Source: Roseburia sp. CAG:10041_57
GTDB lineage: Bacteria; Bacillota; Clostridia; Lachnospirales; Lachnospiraceae
Direction of reading: 5' to 3'
Assembly: GCA_001916965.1 (NCBI GenBank)
Contig: MNTL01000061.1
Location: forward strand, 1 to 64,000
DNA: 64,000 nt
Shown here: piece by piece, positions 1 to 7,938 of the stretch
Numbering within the stretch: the first letter of the stretch is position 1
Layout: every line of letters begins with the position of its first letter
Notes under the pieces: model-generated
Database searches by the model: none
Seen by the model: only the letters and a program-made list of their open reading frames with translations
Told to the model about the DNA's origin: nothing
Position numbers and translations under genes: made by a program

Positions 1-72
1 GGTAGATAGGGCATGGGTGTAAGTGCAGAGATGCACTGAGCTGAATGTCACTAATAGGTCGAGGGCTTATCC
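1..72 (+). rRNA. 23S ribosomal RNA, 3' end (partial)
   Basis: The window opens in the last helix of a 23S rRNA. The stretch around 20-72, with GCAGAGATGCACTGAGCT and ACTAATAGGTCGAGGGCTTA, matches the conserved 3' end of bacterial 23S rRNA. The mature end is placed near 72 by analogy with other Firmicutes. No 5S rRNA is recognisable in the roughly 250 bases that follow, so the 5S of this operon is either elsewhere or upstream. Confidence 0.9.
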
Positions 73-191
73 GGGAAGGCACAGGAAAGAGATACAAAAA
101 GGATGAAGATAGTTTTCAGTATTCGGTTTTGAGGGAATACGTTCCTAATGGAATGATAGTTCCGTTTATCTATATATTAAATTTATGTTAG

Positions 192-217
192 AATCCTGTT
201 TATACAGGATTTTTTTA
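192..217 (+). terminator. Rho-independent terminator of the rRNA operon
   Basis: A 7-bp stem (AATCCTG / CAGGATT) with a short AT-rich loop is followed by a run of seven T. It lies about 120 bases beyond the 23S end. Apart from it, the 73-323 interval holds nothing I recognise. Confidence 0.8.
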
Positions 218-323
218 TATTATAGCCTTCCATTGTCTTTTAAAACTATTTATGGTAACATATAACTGCTTAACAAATACAAGAAAGGATGTAGTACTCA
301 TATATTGAGGCTAGGTACAGAGA

Positions 324-1826
324 ATGCAGAATTTAATGAAATTACAAAATGGTAGTGATATAAGGGGAATTGCGTGTGAAGGTGTAGCTGGAGAAGAGGT
401 AAATCTGACACCAGAAGCCGGTAATTTAATTGGTCAGGCTTTTGCAATATGGCTTGGACGTAAGAAGCAGAAGGCAGTGACTGATTTAAGAATTGGAATC
501 GGTCATGATTCCAGAATTACCGCCCAGTCTTTGTATGAAGCAGTAGCAAAGGGCTTAACTGTACAGGGAGCAACTGCATATTACTGTGGGCTTGTATCGA
601 CTCCTTCTATGTTTATGACTACTGTTTTTGAAGAGTTTGCATTTGATGGAGCAATTATGATTACTGCAAGCCATTTGCCATTTAACAGAAATGGATATAA
701 ATTTTTTGACAGAGACGGTGGACTGGAACATGATGATATTACAGAAGTACTTAAAATTGCCTCTGAGCTGTCTGTAGCAGATGCAGATATATCCGGTGTA
801 GAGACAGTGGACAGCATTTCTGTATATTGTGATTTTCTGAAGGATAAAATAAAGAAAAGCATTCAGGCACAGGAGTATGATACACCATTGAAAGATCTGC
901 ATGTAGTTGTAGATACAGGAAATGGCGCAGGTGGATTTTTCGTAGATAAGGTATTGAAGCCATTAGGTGCAGATACATCTGGAAGTCAGTTTCTGGAGCC
1001 GGATGGTAATTTCCCGAATCATATTCCAAATCCGGAGAATAAGCAGGCTATGGATGCGATCAGAAGTGCCGTTCTTAATAATCAGGCAGATCTGGGTATT
1101 ATATTTGATACAGATGTAGACAGAATGTCTGCTGTACTTCCAAATGGTGAGGAAGTAAACAGAGATGCCATTATTGCTATGATGACAGCCATTATTGCAG
1201 CAGACTATCCTGGTGGAACGATTGTTACGGACTCTGTTACAAGTGACAGATTGACACGTTTTATTGAAAGTATCGGTATGAAACAGCATAGATATATGCG
1301 TGGATATAAGAACGTTATCAACGAGTCAATCAGATTAAATAAGGAAGGTATTGTATCTCCTTTGGCAATTGAGACTTCCGGTCATGGTGCTCTGAGCGAG
1401 AATTATTTTCTGGATGATGGTGCATATATGGCAGTTAAGTTGTTGATCGCATTGGCAAAGGCAGCAAAAGAGGGCAAGACTTTGGCATCATTCATTGAGA
1501 AGCTTGAGAAAGGATATGAGGAAAGAGAATATCGTTTCAAGATTACAGGTGAAGATTTCAAAGAATACGGCAAGCAGGTACTGGCTGCTTTTGAAGAACG
1601 TGCCAAGGCAAAGGGATATCATATTGCACCAAACTCTTACGAAGGAATCAGAATTACTTTTGACAGTGATGAAGTAAAAGGGTGGCTTCTTCTGAGAATG
1701 TCTCTGCATGATCCACAGATGCCATTGAATGTAGAAGGTGTCAGAGAAGGAGACTGCGATAAGTTATACCAGATTGTGTTGGAATTGGTGGATGGTTTCG
1801 ACAGACTTGTGATTCCTGCAAAATAG
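324..1826 (+). CDS. Phosphomannomutase/phosphoglucomutase family protein (alpha-D-phosphohexomutase)
   Basis: A 500-residue cytosolic phosphohexomutase, which interconverts hexose-1- and hexose-6-phosphates. Visible motifs are the phosphoserine loop [15 protein letters not shown] near residue 113, the metal-binding DTDVDRMS near 262 (usually DGDGDR), and the sugar-binding [12 protein letters not shown] near 350. The C-terminal phosphate-binding loop, normally RPSGTEP, reads [12 protein letters not shown], so this is a divergent subgroup and the exact sugar is uncertain. The start ATG has only a weak upstream GAGG. An ATG four codons later, giving [13 protein letters not shown], is an alternative. 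It stands alone, 30 bases upstream of ispF. Confidence 0.85.
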   Translation: MQNLMKLQNGSDIRGIACEGVAGEEVNLTPEAGNLIGQAFAIWLGRKKQKAVTDLRIGIGHDSRITAQSLYEAVAKGLTVQGATAYYCGLVSTPSMFMTTVFEEFAFDGAIMITASHLPFNRNGYKFFDRDGGLEHDDITEVLKIASELSVADADISGVETVDSISVYCDFLKDKIKKSIQAQEYDTPLKDLHVVVDTGNGAGGFFVDKVLKPLGADTSGSQFLEPDGNFPNHIPNPENKQAMDAIRSAVLNNQADLGIIFDTDVDRMSAVLPNGEEVNRDAIIAMMTAIIAADYPGGTIVTDSVTSDRLTRFIESIGMKQHRYMRGYKNVINESIRLNKEGIVSPLAIETSGHGALSENYFLDDGAYMAVKLLIALAKAAKEGKTLASFIEKLEKGYEEREYRFKITGEDFKEYGKQVLAAFEERAKAKGYHIAPNSYEGIRITFDSDEVKGWLLLRMSLHDPQMPLNVEGVREGDCDKLYQIVLELVDGFDRLVIPAK

Positions 1827-1857
1827 TATAAATAATGGAACAGAAAAGAGGTTTAGA

Positions 1858-2400
1858 ATGAGAATAGGAATGGGTTATGATGTCCACAAATTAGTGGACA
1901 ACAGGCCATTGATCATAGGTGGGGTTGAGATTCCCTATCATTTAGGCTTATTGGGACATTCAGACGCAGATGTATTATTACATGCGGTTATGGATGCATT
2001 ACTTGGTGCAGCCGCACTGGGAGACATTGGGAAACATTTTCCTGATACAGATGAAGCATACAAGGGCATTTCCAGTATGGTGTTATTGGAAAAGGTGGGA
2101 GAGCTCTTAGAAGAAAAAATGTTTCTGATTGATAATATTGATGCCACGATTATTGCACAGGCACCCAAGATGCGTCCTTATATAGATACTATGAGAGAAA
2201 ACATTGCCAAAGCATTGAAGATTGATATAGATCAGGTCAATGTAAAGGCAACGACAGAGGAAGGCTTGGGCTTTACCGGAGAAGGACTTGGTATTTCTTC
2301 ACAGGCAATTTGTATGTTGACAACTCCAAGGGAAGCATATTCTGCAGATGTAAGCAGTTCCCTACCCTGTGGAGGATGCAGAGGATGTGGAAACCAGTAA
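1858..2400 (+). CDS. ispF: 2-C-methyl-D-erythritol 2,4-cyclodiphosphate synthase
   Basis: Converts CDP-methylerythritol 2-phosphate to the cyclic diphosphate in the non-mevalonate isoprenoid pathway. The zinc-binding residues appear in GYDVHKL (Asp8, His10) and in the [20 protein letters not shown] block (His about 42). The family signature FTGEGLG is near residue 140. The start follows a GAGG ribosome site. The protein has 180 residues against about 157-160 for the family. The excess is a C-terminal tail ending [10 protein letters not shown], a CxxCxxC cluster not needed for the known reaction. The downstream gene begins right after the stop codon. Confidence 0.95.
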   Translation: MRIGMGYDVHKLVDNRPLIIGGVEIPYHLGLLGHSDADVLLHAVMDALLGAAALGDIGKHFPDTDEAYKGISSMVLLEKVGELLEEKMFLIDNIDATIIAQAPKMRPYIDTMRENIAKALKIDIDQVNVKATTEEGLGFTGEGLGISSQAICMLTTPREAYSADVSSSLPCGGCRGCGNQ

Positions 2401-2401
2401 A

Positions 2402-3481
2402 ATGGAACAGGTCATACGTGCAGAAGCTGCAGATTATAGAATCCGCAGCAGAATTGAACATAAATATGATGTATTGACACAGAATGAAGGAGAGGAAATC
2501 CTTTTTCAGATACAGGAGAAGGAACCAGTCAGTGCCTTGCGGTTGAAGCCATATTCTGCAGCTATACGCAGAATACCGGCTTTGCCAAGAAATAACAGGT
2601 TGTTATCCATGGCAGACATGACGAGGACAGATACATCCATTATTACACTGACCGGAGAAAATGAGTCCTATCAACGTAGAGCGCTGGAAGCAGCCATTGC
2701 CTATCAGGATGCAATGGGGATTCCCTGTATTTTTGCATCAGGAGAGAAAGAACAATTACTGACTGAATATGGGTTTGGAACTGTGTTAAAGCTACCCTCT
2801 TATCGAATCAATCAGGAATTATTGAGTGATTCTTTATTGCTTCAGGCAAGAATCAGTGGCAGTATAGAATTCGTTCCTTCCTATATAAAGATTGCAGCAC
2901 TCAGACGAAACGGACTCATGGAGCTTTCACATTTTGCGAATACTGTATTATGCAGAAAATATGGGTTATTCATGATCAGAGGTGCTGTATATTATGAGAA
3001 AATGCTGCAGGAGCTGGAAGCGGATGGCGGAGGTATTTATCTCATTATGGAATATGGAAATCTGAAGGGATATTTTGCAGTGGATGGCAAAGGAGAAGTA
3101 AGGGAATCCATATTTGAAAATGATCTGGAATGTGAGAGATATATGATTAAGCAGAGTGGTAAGGAAAAGCATGTAATGGCAAGAGTAGGTAATCTCACAC
3201 AGTTGCTGCGTTATATAGCAAGCAAGGGAAAAGTAACGATTGCATTACAGCTTACGGATGATGTGAATTCTGCCAATAATGGATATTATATCTGGTATCT
3301 GGATGATGATGGAAGCAGAATCGAACGGATAGCAGAGAAAGATGAAGAGATATTCAGACCGGAACTGAACATCACGATAGGACAGCTTATAACTTTTTTA
3401 TTAGGCTATGATAAGTTGAAAGAAAGTCTGAAATTTGATAGTATATATGTAATTAACCCTGTTTTTATCAATGAGATATGA
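2402..3481 (+). CDS. Eis-like / SCP2-domain protein with degenerate acetyltransferase region
   Basis: About 359 residues from the ATG that follows the ispF stop by one base. A GTG at 2369, inside ispF, would add 11 residues, but it lies against a GGAGG with no spacing. The C-terminal half, with VMARVGNLTQLLRYIA, NNGYYIW and ITIGQLITFLLGY, resembles the SCP2-like domain of Eis-type GNAT acetyltransferases. The middle part (residues about 145-240) fits the second GNAT-like fold. I cannot see the usual acetyl-CoA loop (Q/RxxGxG/A), so catalysis is doubtful. The family assignment is by pattern only. It is probably translationally coupled to ispF. Confidence 0.55.
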   Translation: MEQVIRAEAADYRIRSRIEHKYDVLTQNEGEEILFQIQEKEPVSALRLKPYSAAIRRIPALPRNNRLLSMADMTRTDTSIITLTGENESYQRRALEAAIAYQDAMGIPCIFASGEKEQLLTEYGFGTVLKLPSYRINQELLSDSLLLQARISGSIEFVPSYIKIAALRRNGLMELSHFANTVLCRKYGLFMIRGAVYYEKMLQELEADGGGIYLIMEYGNLKGYFAVDGKGEVRESIFENDLECERYMIKQSGKEKHVMARVGNLTQLLRYIASKGKVTIALQLTDDVNSANNGYYIWYLDDDGSRIERIAEKDEEIFRPELNITIGQLITFLLGYDKLKESLKFDSIYVINPVFINEI

Positions 3482-3523
3482 AGAAACAGAGAATAGAGAA
3501 GTCGATGACTAAGGAGGAATATT

Positions 3524-4249
3524 ATGTCTTTTATTACAACACCGCATATTAATGCAGAAGCTGATGCATTTGGCAAGACCGTGCTTATGCCTGGAGATCC
3601 ACTGCGTTCCAAGTTTATTGCAGAGAATTACCTGGAGAATGCCAAGCTGGTCAATAATGTCAGAGGTATTCAGGGATATACAGGTACTTATAAGGGAACA
3701 AAAGTCAGTGTTATGGCAAGTGGTATGGGTATGCCTACCATTGGAATCTATTCTTATGAATTATTTACATTCTTTGGTGTAGATAATATTATGAGAATTG
3801 GCTCTACAGGAGCTTTACAGGAGAATGTAAAGGTAAGAGATATCATCATTGGTATGGGCGCATGTACCAATTCCAACTATGCAAGCCAGTACGGTCTGGC
3901 AGGAACTTTTGCACCAATCGCAAGCTATCCTCTGATGAAGGAAGCAATCAATCAGGCAGACCAGCTGCATGCAAATTACCATGTAGGTAATGTCCTTTCT
4001 TCTGATACATTCTATTCAGATGACAAGACTGCTACAGCAGGATGGCAGAAGATGGGTGTTCTGTGTGTAGAAATGGAAGCAGCAGCATTATATATGAATG
4101 CAGCCAGAACGGGTAAGAATGCACTGGCAATTCTCACAGTATCTGACCACATGATAACAGGTGAGGAGACTACAGCTGAGGAGAGACAGAACTCCTTTAC
4201 CCAGATGATGGAAATTGCGCTGAATACAGCAGTTGCTGTGGAAAAATAA
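3524..4249 (+). CDS. deoD: Purine-nucleoside phosphorylase, DeoD type
   Basis: Cleaves purine (deoxy)ribonucleosides with phosphate to free base and pentose-1-phosphate. The 241 residues match the hexameric bacterial DeoD family. Motifs are MPGDPLRSKFIAENYL near residue 21 (phosphate binding), ASGMGMPTIGIYSYEL near 64, MRIGSTGALQ near 88, and VEMEAAALY near 178, which contacts base and ribose. The ATG is preceded by a strong AAGGAGGAAT site. It is probably transcribed alone or with the gene upstream, because a promoter and T-box start just after it. Confidence 0.96.
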   Translation: MSFITTPHINAEADAFGKTVLMPGDPLRSKFIAENYLENAKLVNNVRGIQGYTGTYKGTKVSVMASGMGMPTIGIYSYELFTFFGVDNIMRIGSTGALQENVKVRDIIIGMGACTNSNYASQYGLAGTFAPIASYPLMKEAINQADQLHANYHVGNVLSSDTFYSDDKTATAGWQKMGVLCVEMEAAALYMNAARTGKNALAILTVSDHMITGEETTAEERQNSFTQMMEIALNTAVAVEK

Positions 4250-4263
4250 AATAAAAACAGCCG

Positions 4264-4292
4264 TTGACAAATCAGCTTTTTTTGCATATCCT
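4264..4292 (+). promoter_or_regulatory. Predicted sigma-A promoter of the cysE-cysS operon
   Basis: TTGACA at 4264-4269, a 17-base spacer, then TATCCT at 4287-4292. The -10 is weak, and a nearby TATAGT a few bases on could serve instead. It sits directly upstream of the T-box leader. Confidence 0.45.
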
Positions 4293-4314
4293 ATAGTAAG
4301 AATACATGATAAGA

Positions 4315-4569
4315 ACTGGATAGGATAAAAGGCTTGGAACGAAAGAGTAGGTATTCGGAAGCTTACAGAGAGAAGATGTCACAGGTTGAGAGCATCTTTA
4401 TGAAGAAAATTACCAAAGTGCATTCGGGAGCCGATTCTGTGAAATCATGAGGTTAGCAGAGTACGTAAGCGCACGTTACGCGTCAGAGTGTTGGACAGCA
4501 GTATGTCCTTTAATAGAGTGGAACCGCGGATAAATTCGTCTCTTGATGAGTTTGTTCGCGTTTTTGTTT
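4315..4569 (+). promoter_or_regulatory. T-box riboswitch, cysteine-specific (TGC specifier)
   Basis: The leader contains the T-box sequence GAGTGGAACCGCGG at 4516-4529 and the stem-I AGTA element near 4346. It ends in a hairpin running into TTTTT at 4561-4565. The specifier codon is read as TGC (Cys) at 4419-4421, on the 3' side of stem I just before the GGAGCC that closes onto GGCTTG near 4331. This agrees with the downstream serine acetyltransferase and cysteinyl-tRNA synthetase genes. By known T-box logic, uncharged tRNA-Cys would stabilise the antiterminator and allow read-through. Confidence 0.92.
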
Positions 4570-4593
4570 AGAAAGAAAGCATGGGTGATAGTG

Positions 4594-5268
4594 ATGGGAT
4601 TTTTGAAAAATATCAAAAATGAAATCAAGGTAATCAGAGAACGTGATCCGGCTATTCATTCGGATATGGAGGTTTTTCTGTATCCCAGTTTTAAGGTTAT
4701 GATGCATTATAGAATAGCGCATAAGCTGTATACGCAGGGACATTATTTCCTGGCAAGATGGGTGTCACAGAGAGGTGTGCGCAAGACCGGCATCGAGATT
4801 CATCCCGGTGCGCAGATCGGCGAGAATTTCTTCATTGATCATGGAAATGGTGTTATTATAGGTGAAACGGCGATTGTAGGAAATAATGTTACTTTATATC
4901 AGGGAGTAACACTTGGTGGTACTGGTAAGGAGCATGGCAAGAGACATCCGACGATTGGTGATAATGTCATGATCAGTGCAGGTGCCAAGGTGCTTGGTTC
5001 TTTTACAATAGGAGAGAATTCCAAGATCGGAGCAGGCAGTGTAGTACTGGAAGCAGTGCCGCCTAACTGTACTGTAGTCGGTGTTCCGGGCAGAATTGTA
5101 AAGCGCAATAATCAGAAGCTGGTCAGAGAAGATATGAATCAGGTCGATCTTCCAGATCCTGTAAACGAAGATATCAAGGCATTACAGCATGCAAATTCTG
5201 AAATGACAAATCGAATCATCGAACTGGAGCGGGAATTAAAAATGCTCAAGAAATCTGAGAACAAATAA
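4594..5268 (+). CDS. cysE: Serine O-acetyltransferase
   Basis: Acetylates L-serine with acetyl-CoA, the first step of cysteine synthesis. It has 224 residues from the ATG giving MGFLKNIKNEIKVIRERDPA, the short Firmicutes form. The left-handed beta-helix hexapeptide repeats run from about residue 68 to 170, including GIEIHPGAQIGENFFIDHG, GVTLGGTGKEHGKRHPTIG and VVGVPGRIV. A longer frame from 4543 would begin inside the T-box terminator and is not used. The ribosome site is weak (GGGTGAT). It is first in the operon with cysS, 20 bases apart. Confidence 0.94.
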   Translation: MGFLKNIKNEIKVIRERDPAIHSDMEVFLYPSFKVMMHYRIAHKLYTQGHYFLARWVSQRGVRKTGIEIHPGAQIGENFFIDHGNGVIIGETAIVGNNVTLYQGVTLGGTGKEHGKRHPTIGDNVMISAGAKVLGSFTIGENSKIGAGSVVLEAVPPNCTVVGVPGRIVKRNNQKLVREDMNQVDLPDPVNEDIKALQHANSEMTNRIIELERELKMLKKSENK

Positions 5269-5288
5269 AGAAAAGGAGATTGAGATAA

Positions 5289-6710
5289 ATGGAAAACAAG
5301 TTGTCTTTTTATAATACATTGACAAGAAAGGTAGAGAAATTCGTACCAAACGTAGATGGCAAGGTGGCAATGTATACCTGTGGACCTACCGTATATCATT
5401 TTGCACATATTGGCAATTTGCGCAGTTATATTATGGAGGATATTCTGGAAAAGACATTACGCTATATTGGTTATGATGTGAAGAGAGTCATGAATATCAC
5501 GGATGTAGGACATCTTTCCAGCGATGCAGATACCGGCGAAGATAAGATGCTAAAGGGTGCAAAGCGTGAACACAAAACAGTTATGGAAATTGCAAAATTC
5601 TATACAGATGCATTCTTTAAGGATTGCGGCAAGCTCAACATCAAGACTCCGGATGTGGTAGAGCCTGCTACGAACTGTATTCCTGAATTTATTCATATGA
5701 TTACTGTTCTTCTGGAGAAGGGCTATGCATATGAAGCAGGCGGCAATATCTATTTTGATACATCCAAATTAAAAGATTACTACGTATTCTCCAGTCAGAG
5801 CGAGAAAGAACTGATGGTAGGCGTACGTGATGATGTAGATGAGGATGAGAATAAGAAGAATAAGAGTGACTTCGTTCTGTGGTTCACCAAATCCAAGTTC
5901 GATGATCAGGAGCTGAAGTGGGACAGCCCATGGGGTGTAGGATATCCTGGATGGCACATTGAATGTTCCTGTATCAGTATGAAGCATCTGGGTGAATATA
6001 TGGATATCCACTGCGGTGGCGTGGATAATATTTTCCCACATCATACCAATGAAATTGCACAAAGTGAGTCCTACTTGGGACATAAGTGGTGCAATTACTG
6101 GTTCCATGTACATCATCTGAATGATAAATCCGGTAAGATGAGCAAGTCCAAGGGTGATTTCCTGACTGTATCCTTGCTGGAAGAGAAGGGCTATGATCCT
6201 CTGGTGTACAGATTATTCTGTTTACAGTCTCATTATCGTAAGCCGCTGGAATTCTCTTATGAAGTACTGGATAATATGAGTGCGGCATACGATAAACTGG
6301 TGAAGAAGATAGGTTCCTTGCAGCAGGAGGGCGAAGTAGACCAGAATGCGTTGAAGGAATATCGTGATAAATTTGAAGCAGCATTGTGTGATGATCTGAA
6401 TACTTCCATGGCAATCACTGTATTGTATGATATGTTAAAGGCAGATATTTCAGATGCGACCAAGTATGCACTGGCAGAAAGCTTCGATGAGGTGCTTTCT
6501 CTGAATCTTACAACTGCGCATGCAGCAAAACAGCAGGATAACGGTGTAGATGCTGAGTTGGAGACTTATGTATTAGCCAAGATCGAAGAGCGTAAGGCTG
6601 CAAAGAAAGAGAAAGATTTTGCCAAGGCAGATGCAATCAGGGCAGAGCTTCTGGAAAAAGGCATCGTTCTGGAAGATACACGCGAGGGTGTAAAATGGAA
6701 GAAAATCTGA
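5289..6710 (+). CDS. cysS: Cysteine--tRNA ligase
   Basis: Class I aminoacyl-tRNA synthetase that charges tRNA-Cys. The 473 residues carry CGPTVYHFAHIGNLRSY (zinc Cys and HIGH-type motif) near 31, WHIECSCISMKHLG near 223 and CGGVDNIFPHHTNEIAQSE near 245 (further zinc ligands). KMSKSKGDF is near 282. The C-terminal helical anticodon domain ends DTREGVKWKKI. The ribosome site is AAAGGAGAT. Its 3' end overlaps mrnC by 16 bases, so the two are coupled. Expression is set by the upstream cysteine T-box. Confidence 0.97.
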   Translation: MENKLSFYNTLTRKVEKFVPNVDGKVAMYTCGPTVYHFAHIGNLRSYIMEDILEKTLRYIGYDVKRVMNITDVGHLSSDADTGEDKMLKGAKREHKTVMEIAKFYTDAFFKDCGKLNIKTPDVVEPATNCIPEFIHMITVLLEKGYAYEAGGNIYFDTSKLKDYYVFSSQSEKELMVGVRDDVDEDENKKNKSDFVLWFTKSKFDDQELKWDSPWGVGYPGWHIECSCISMKHLGEYMDIHCGGVDNIFPHHTNEIAQSESYLGHKWCNYWFHVHHLNDKSGKMSKSKGDFLTVSLLEEKGYDPLVYRLFCLQSHYRKPLEFSYEVLDNMSAAYDKLVKKIGSLQQEGEVDQNALKEYRDKFEAALCDDLNTSMAITVLYDMLKADISDATKYALAESFDEVLSLNLTTAHAAKQQDNGVDAELETYVLAKIEERKAAKKEKDFAKADAIRAELLEKGIVLEDTREGVKWKKI

Positions 6711-7132
6711 GTATTATAAAAGAAATCCATCAGCAGACAGGAGAAAAAGGCAACGACATCCGGACTTATTCGCTTCTGACGCTGGCTTATATCGGCGATG
6801 CAGCATATGAAATTGTGATCAGGACATTGATTGTAGAGAAAGGACAGCAGGCGGTTCACGCACTGCATAAGCAGACAACCAGGATTGTATGTGCATCTGC
6901 CCAGGCGGCTATAGTAGAAGCGATTCAGGATGTTATGACAGAGAAGGAGCTGGATATCTACCGACGTGGAAAGAACAGCAAAATCAATTCTTCTGCCAAG
7001 AATATGAGCCTGGAGGACTATCGAAAAGCCACAGGGTTCGAGGCTGTATGCGGATATCTGTATCTGCAGGGAGAGACTGCCCGCATTGTGGAGCTGGTGA
7101 AGACAGGGCTGGACAGACTGGAACTTATTTAA
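6695..7132 (+). CDS. mrnC: Mini-ribonuclease III
   Basis: An RNase III catalytic domain without the double-stranded RNA-binding domain. In Bacillus this enzyme matures the ends of 23S rRNA. At 145 residues it has the normal size. The signature LLTLAYIGDAAYEIVIR near residue 26 supplies the catalytic Asp, and GRGKNSKINS-type residues appear as RRGKNSKINSSAK near 90. It overlaps cysS and precedes rlmB, another 23S rRNA enzyme, which is the standard Firmicutes order. Confidence 0.93.
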   Translation: MEENLSIIKEIHQQTGEKGNDIRTYSLLTLAYIGDAAYEIVIRTLIVEKGQQAVHALHKQTTRIVCASAQAAIVEAIQDVMTEKELDIYRRGKNSKINSSAKNMSLEDYRKATGFEAVCGYLYLQGETARIVELVKTGLDRLELI

Positions 7133-7185
7133 GACTTTGAAGGCATGGATGGGCGCAAAGGACGTGCGTAGAAATGAGGAATAAT

Positions 7186-7926
7186 ATGAGATATGAAGAG
7201 TTTACGATAGAGGGCAGAAATGCAGTCATTGAGGCACTGCGTTCCGGCAAGCCTATGGACAAGATACTGATTCAGGATGGTCTGCAGGATGGCCCTATCC
7301 AGACAATTAAACGAGAAGCCAAGAAGCACGATACTCTGGTGAAGTTTGTAGAGAAGGAAAGACTGGACCAGATCAGCTCGACTGGCAAACATCAGGGAGT
7401 CATTGCATATGCGGCAGCTTATGAATATGCAGAGGTAGAGGATATATTACAGGCAGCAAAGGATAAGGGAGAACCGCCTTTTGTCTTTTTGCTGGATAAT
7501 ATTGAAGACCCACACAATCTGGGAGCGATTATCCGTACTGCGAATCTGGCGGGTGCTCATGGTGTAATCATTCCTAAGAATCGTGCAGTGGGGCTGACTG
7601 CTACCGTTGCTAGAACATCAGCAGGGGCACTGAATTATACACCTGTTGCCAGAGTAACAAATCTTGCCAAGACAATAGAAGAACTCAAGAAAGAAGGTCT
7701 GTGGTTCGTATGCGCTGATATGGGTGGAACGACTATGTATGACCTGAATCTGACAGGACCTATCGGTCTAGTCATCGGTAATGAAGGAGAAGGCGTTGGC
7801 AGACTGGTAAAAGAGAAGTGTGATTTTATTGCATCAATTCCCATGAAGGGAGATATTGATTCTTTGAATGCATCCGTGGCAGCAGGTGTGCTGGCTTATG
7901 AGATTGTACGTCAGAGATTACAGTAA
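7186..7926 (+). CDS. rlmB: 23S rRNA (guanosine-2'-O)-methyltransferase, TrmH/SPOUT family
   Basis: 246 residues from the second ATG (MRYEEFTIEGRNAV), chosen because TGAGGA lies five bases before it. The ATG at 7174 has no ribosome site. An N-terminal substrate-binding domain (FTIEGRNAVIEALRSG) is followed by the knotted SPOUT domain. Its motifs are DNIEDPHNLGAIIRTA near residue 103, LVIGNEGEGVG near 193 and SLNASVAAGVLAYE near 225, which bind S-adenosylmethionine. The role is methylation of the 23S rRNA peptidyl-transferase region. The next gene starts within 13 bases of the stop. Confidence 0.94.
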   Translation: MRYEEFTIEGRNAVIEALRSGKPMDKILIQDGLQDGPIQTIKREAKKHDTLVKFVEKERLDQISSTGKHQGVIAYAAAYEYAEVEDILQAAKDKGEPPFVFLLDNIEDPHNLGAIIRTANLAGAHGVIIPKNRAVGLTATVARTSAGALNYTPVARVTNLAKTIEELKKEGLWFVCADMGGTTMYDLNLTGPIGLVIGNEGEGVGRLVKEKCDFIASIPMKGDIDSLNASVAAGVLAYEIVRQRLQ

Positions 7927-7938
7927 ATGGAGCTTATT

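Noticed and set aside
73..190. 5S rRNA after 23S
   Set aside because: The length would fit, but none of the conserved 5S blocks is present.
4543..4593. Longer N-terminus for serine acetyltransferase (MMSLFAFLFRKK...)
   Set aside because: These codons overlap the T-box terminator hairpin and U-run. CysE homology starts at the ATG at 4594.
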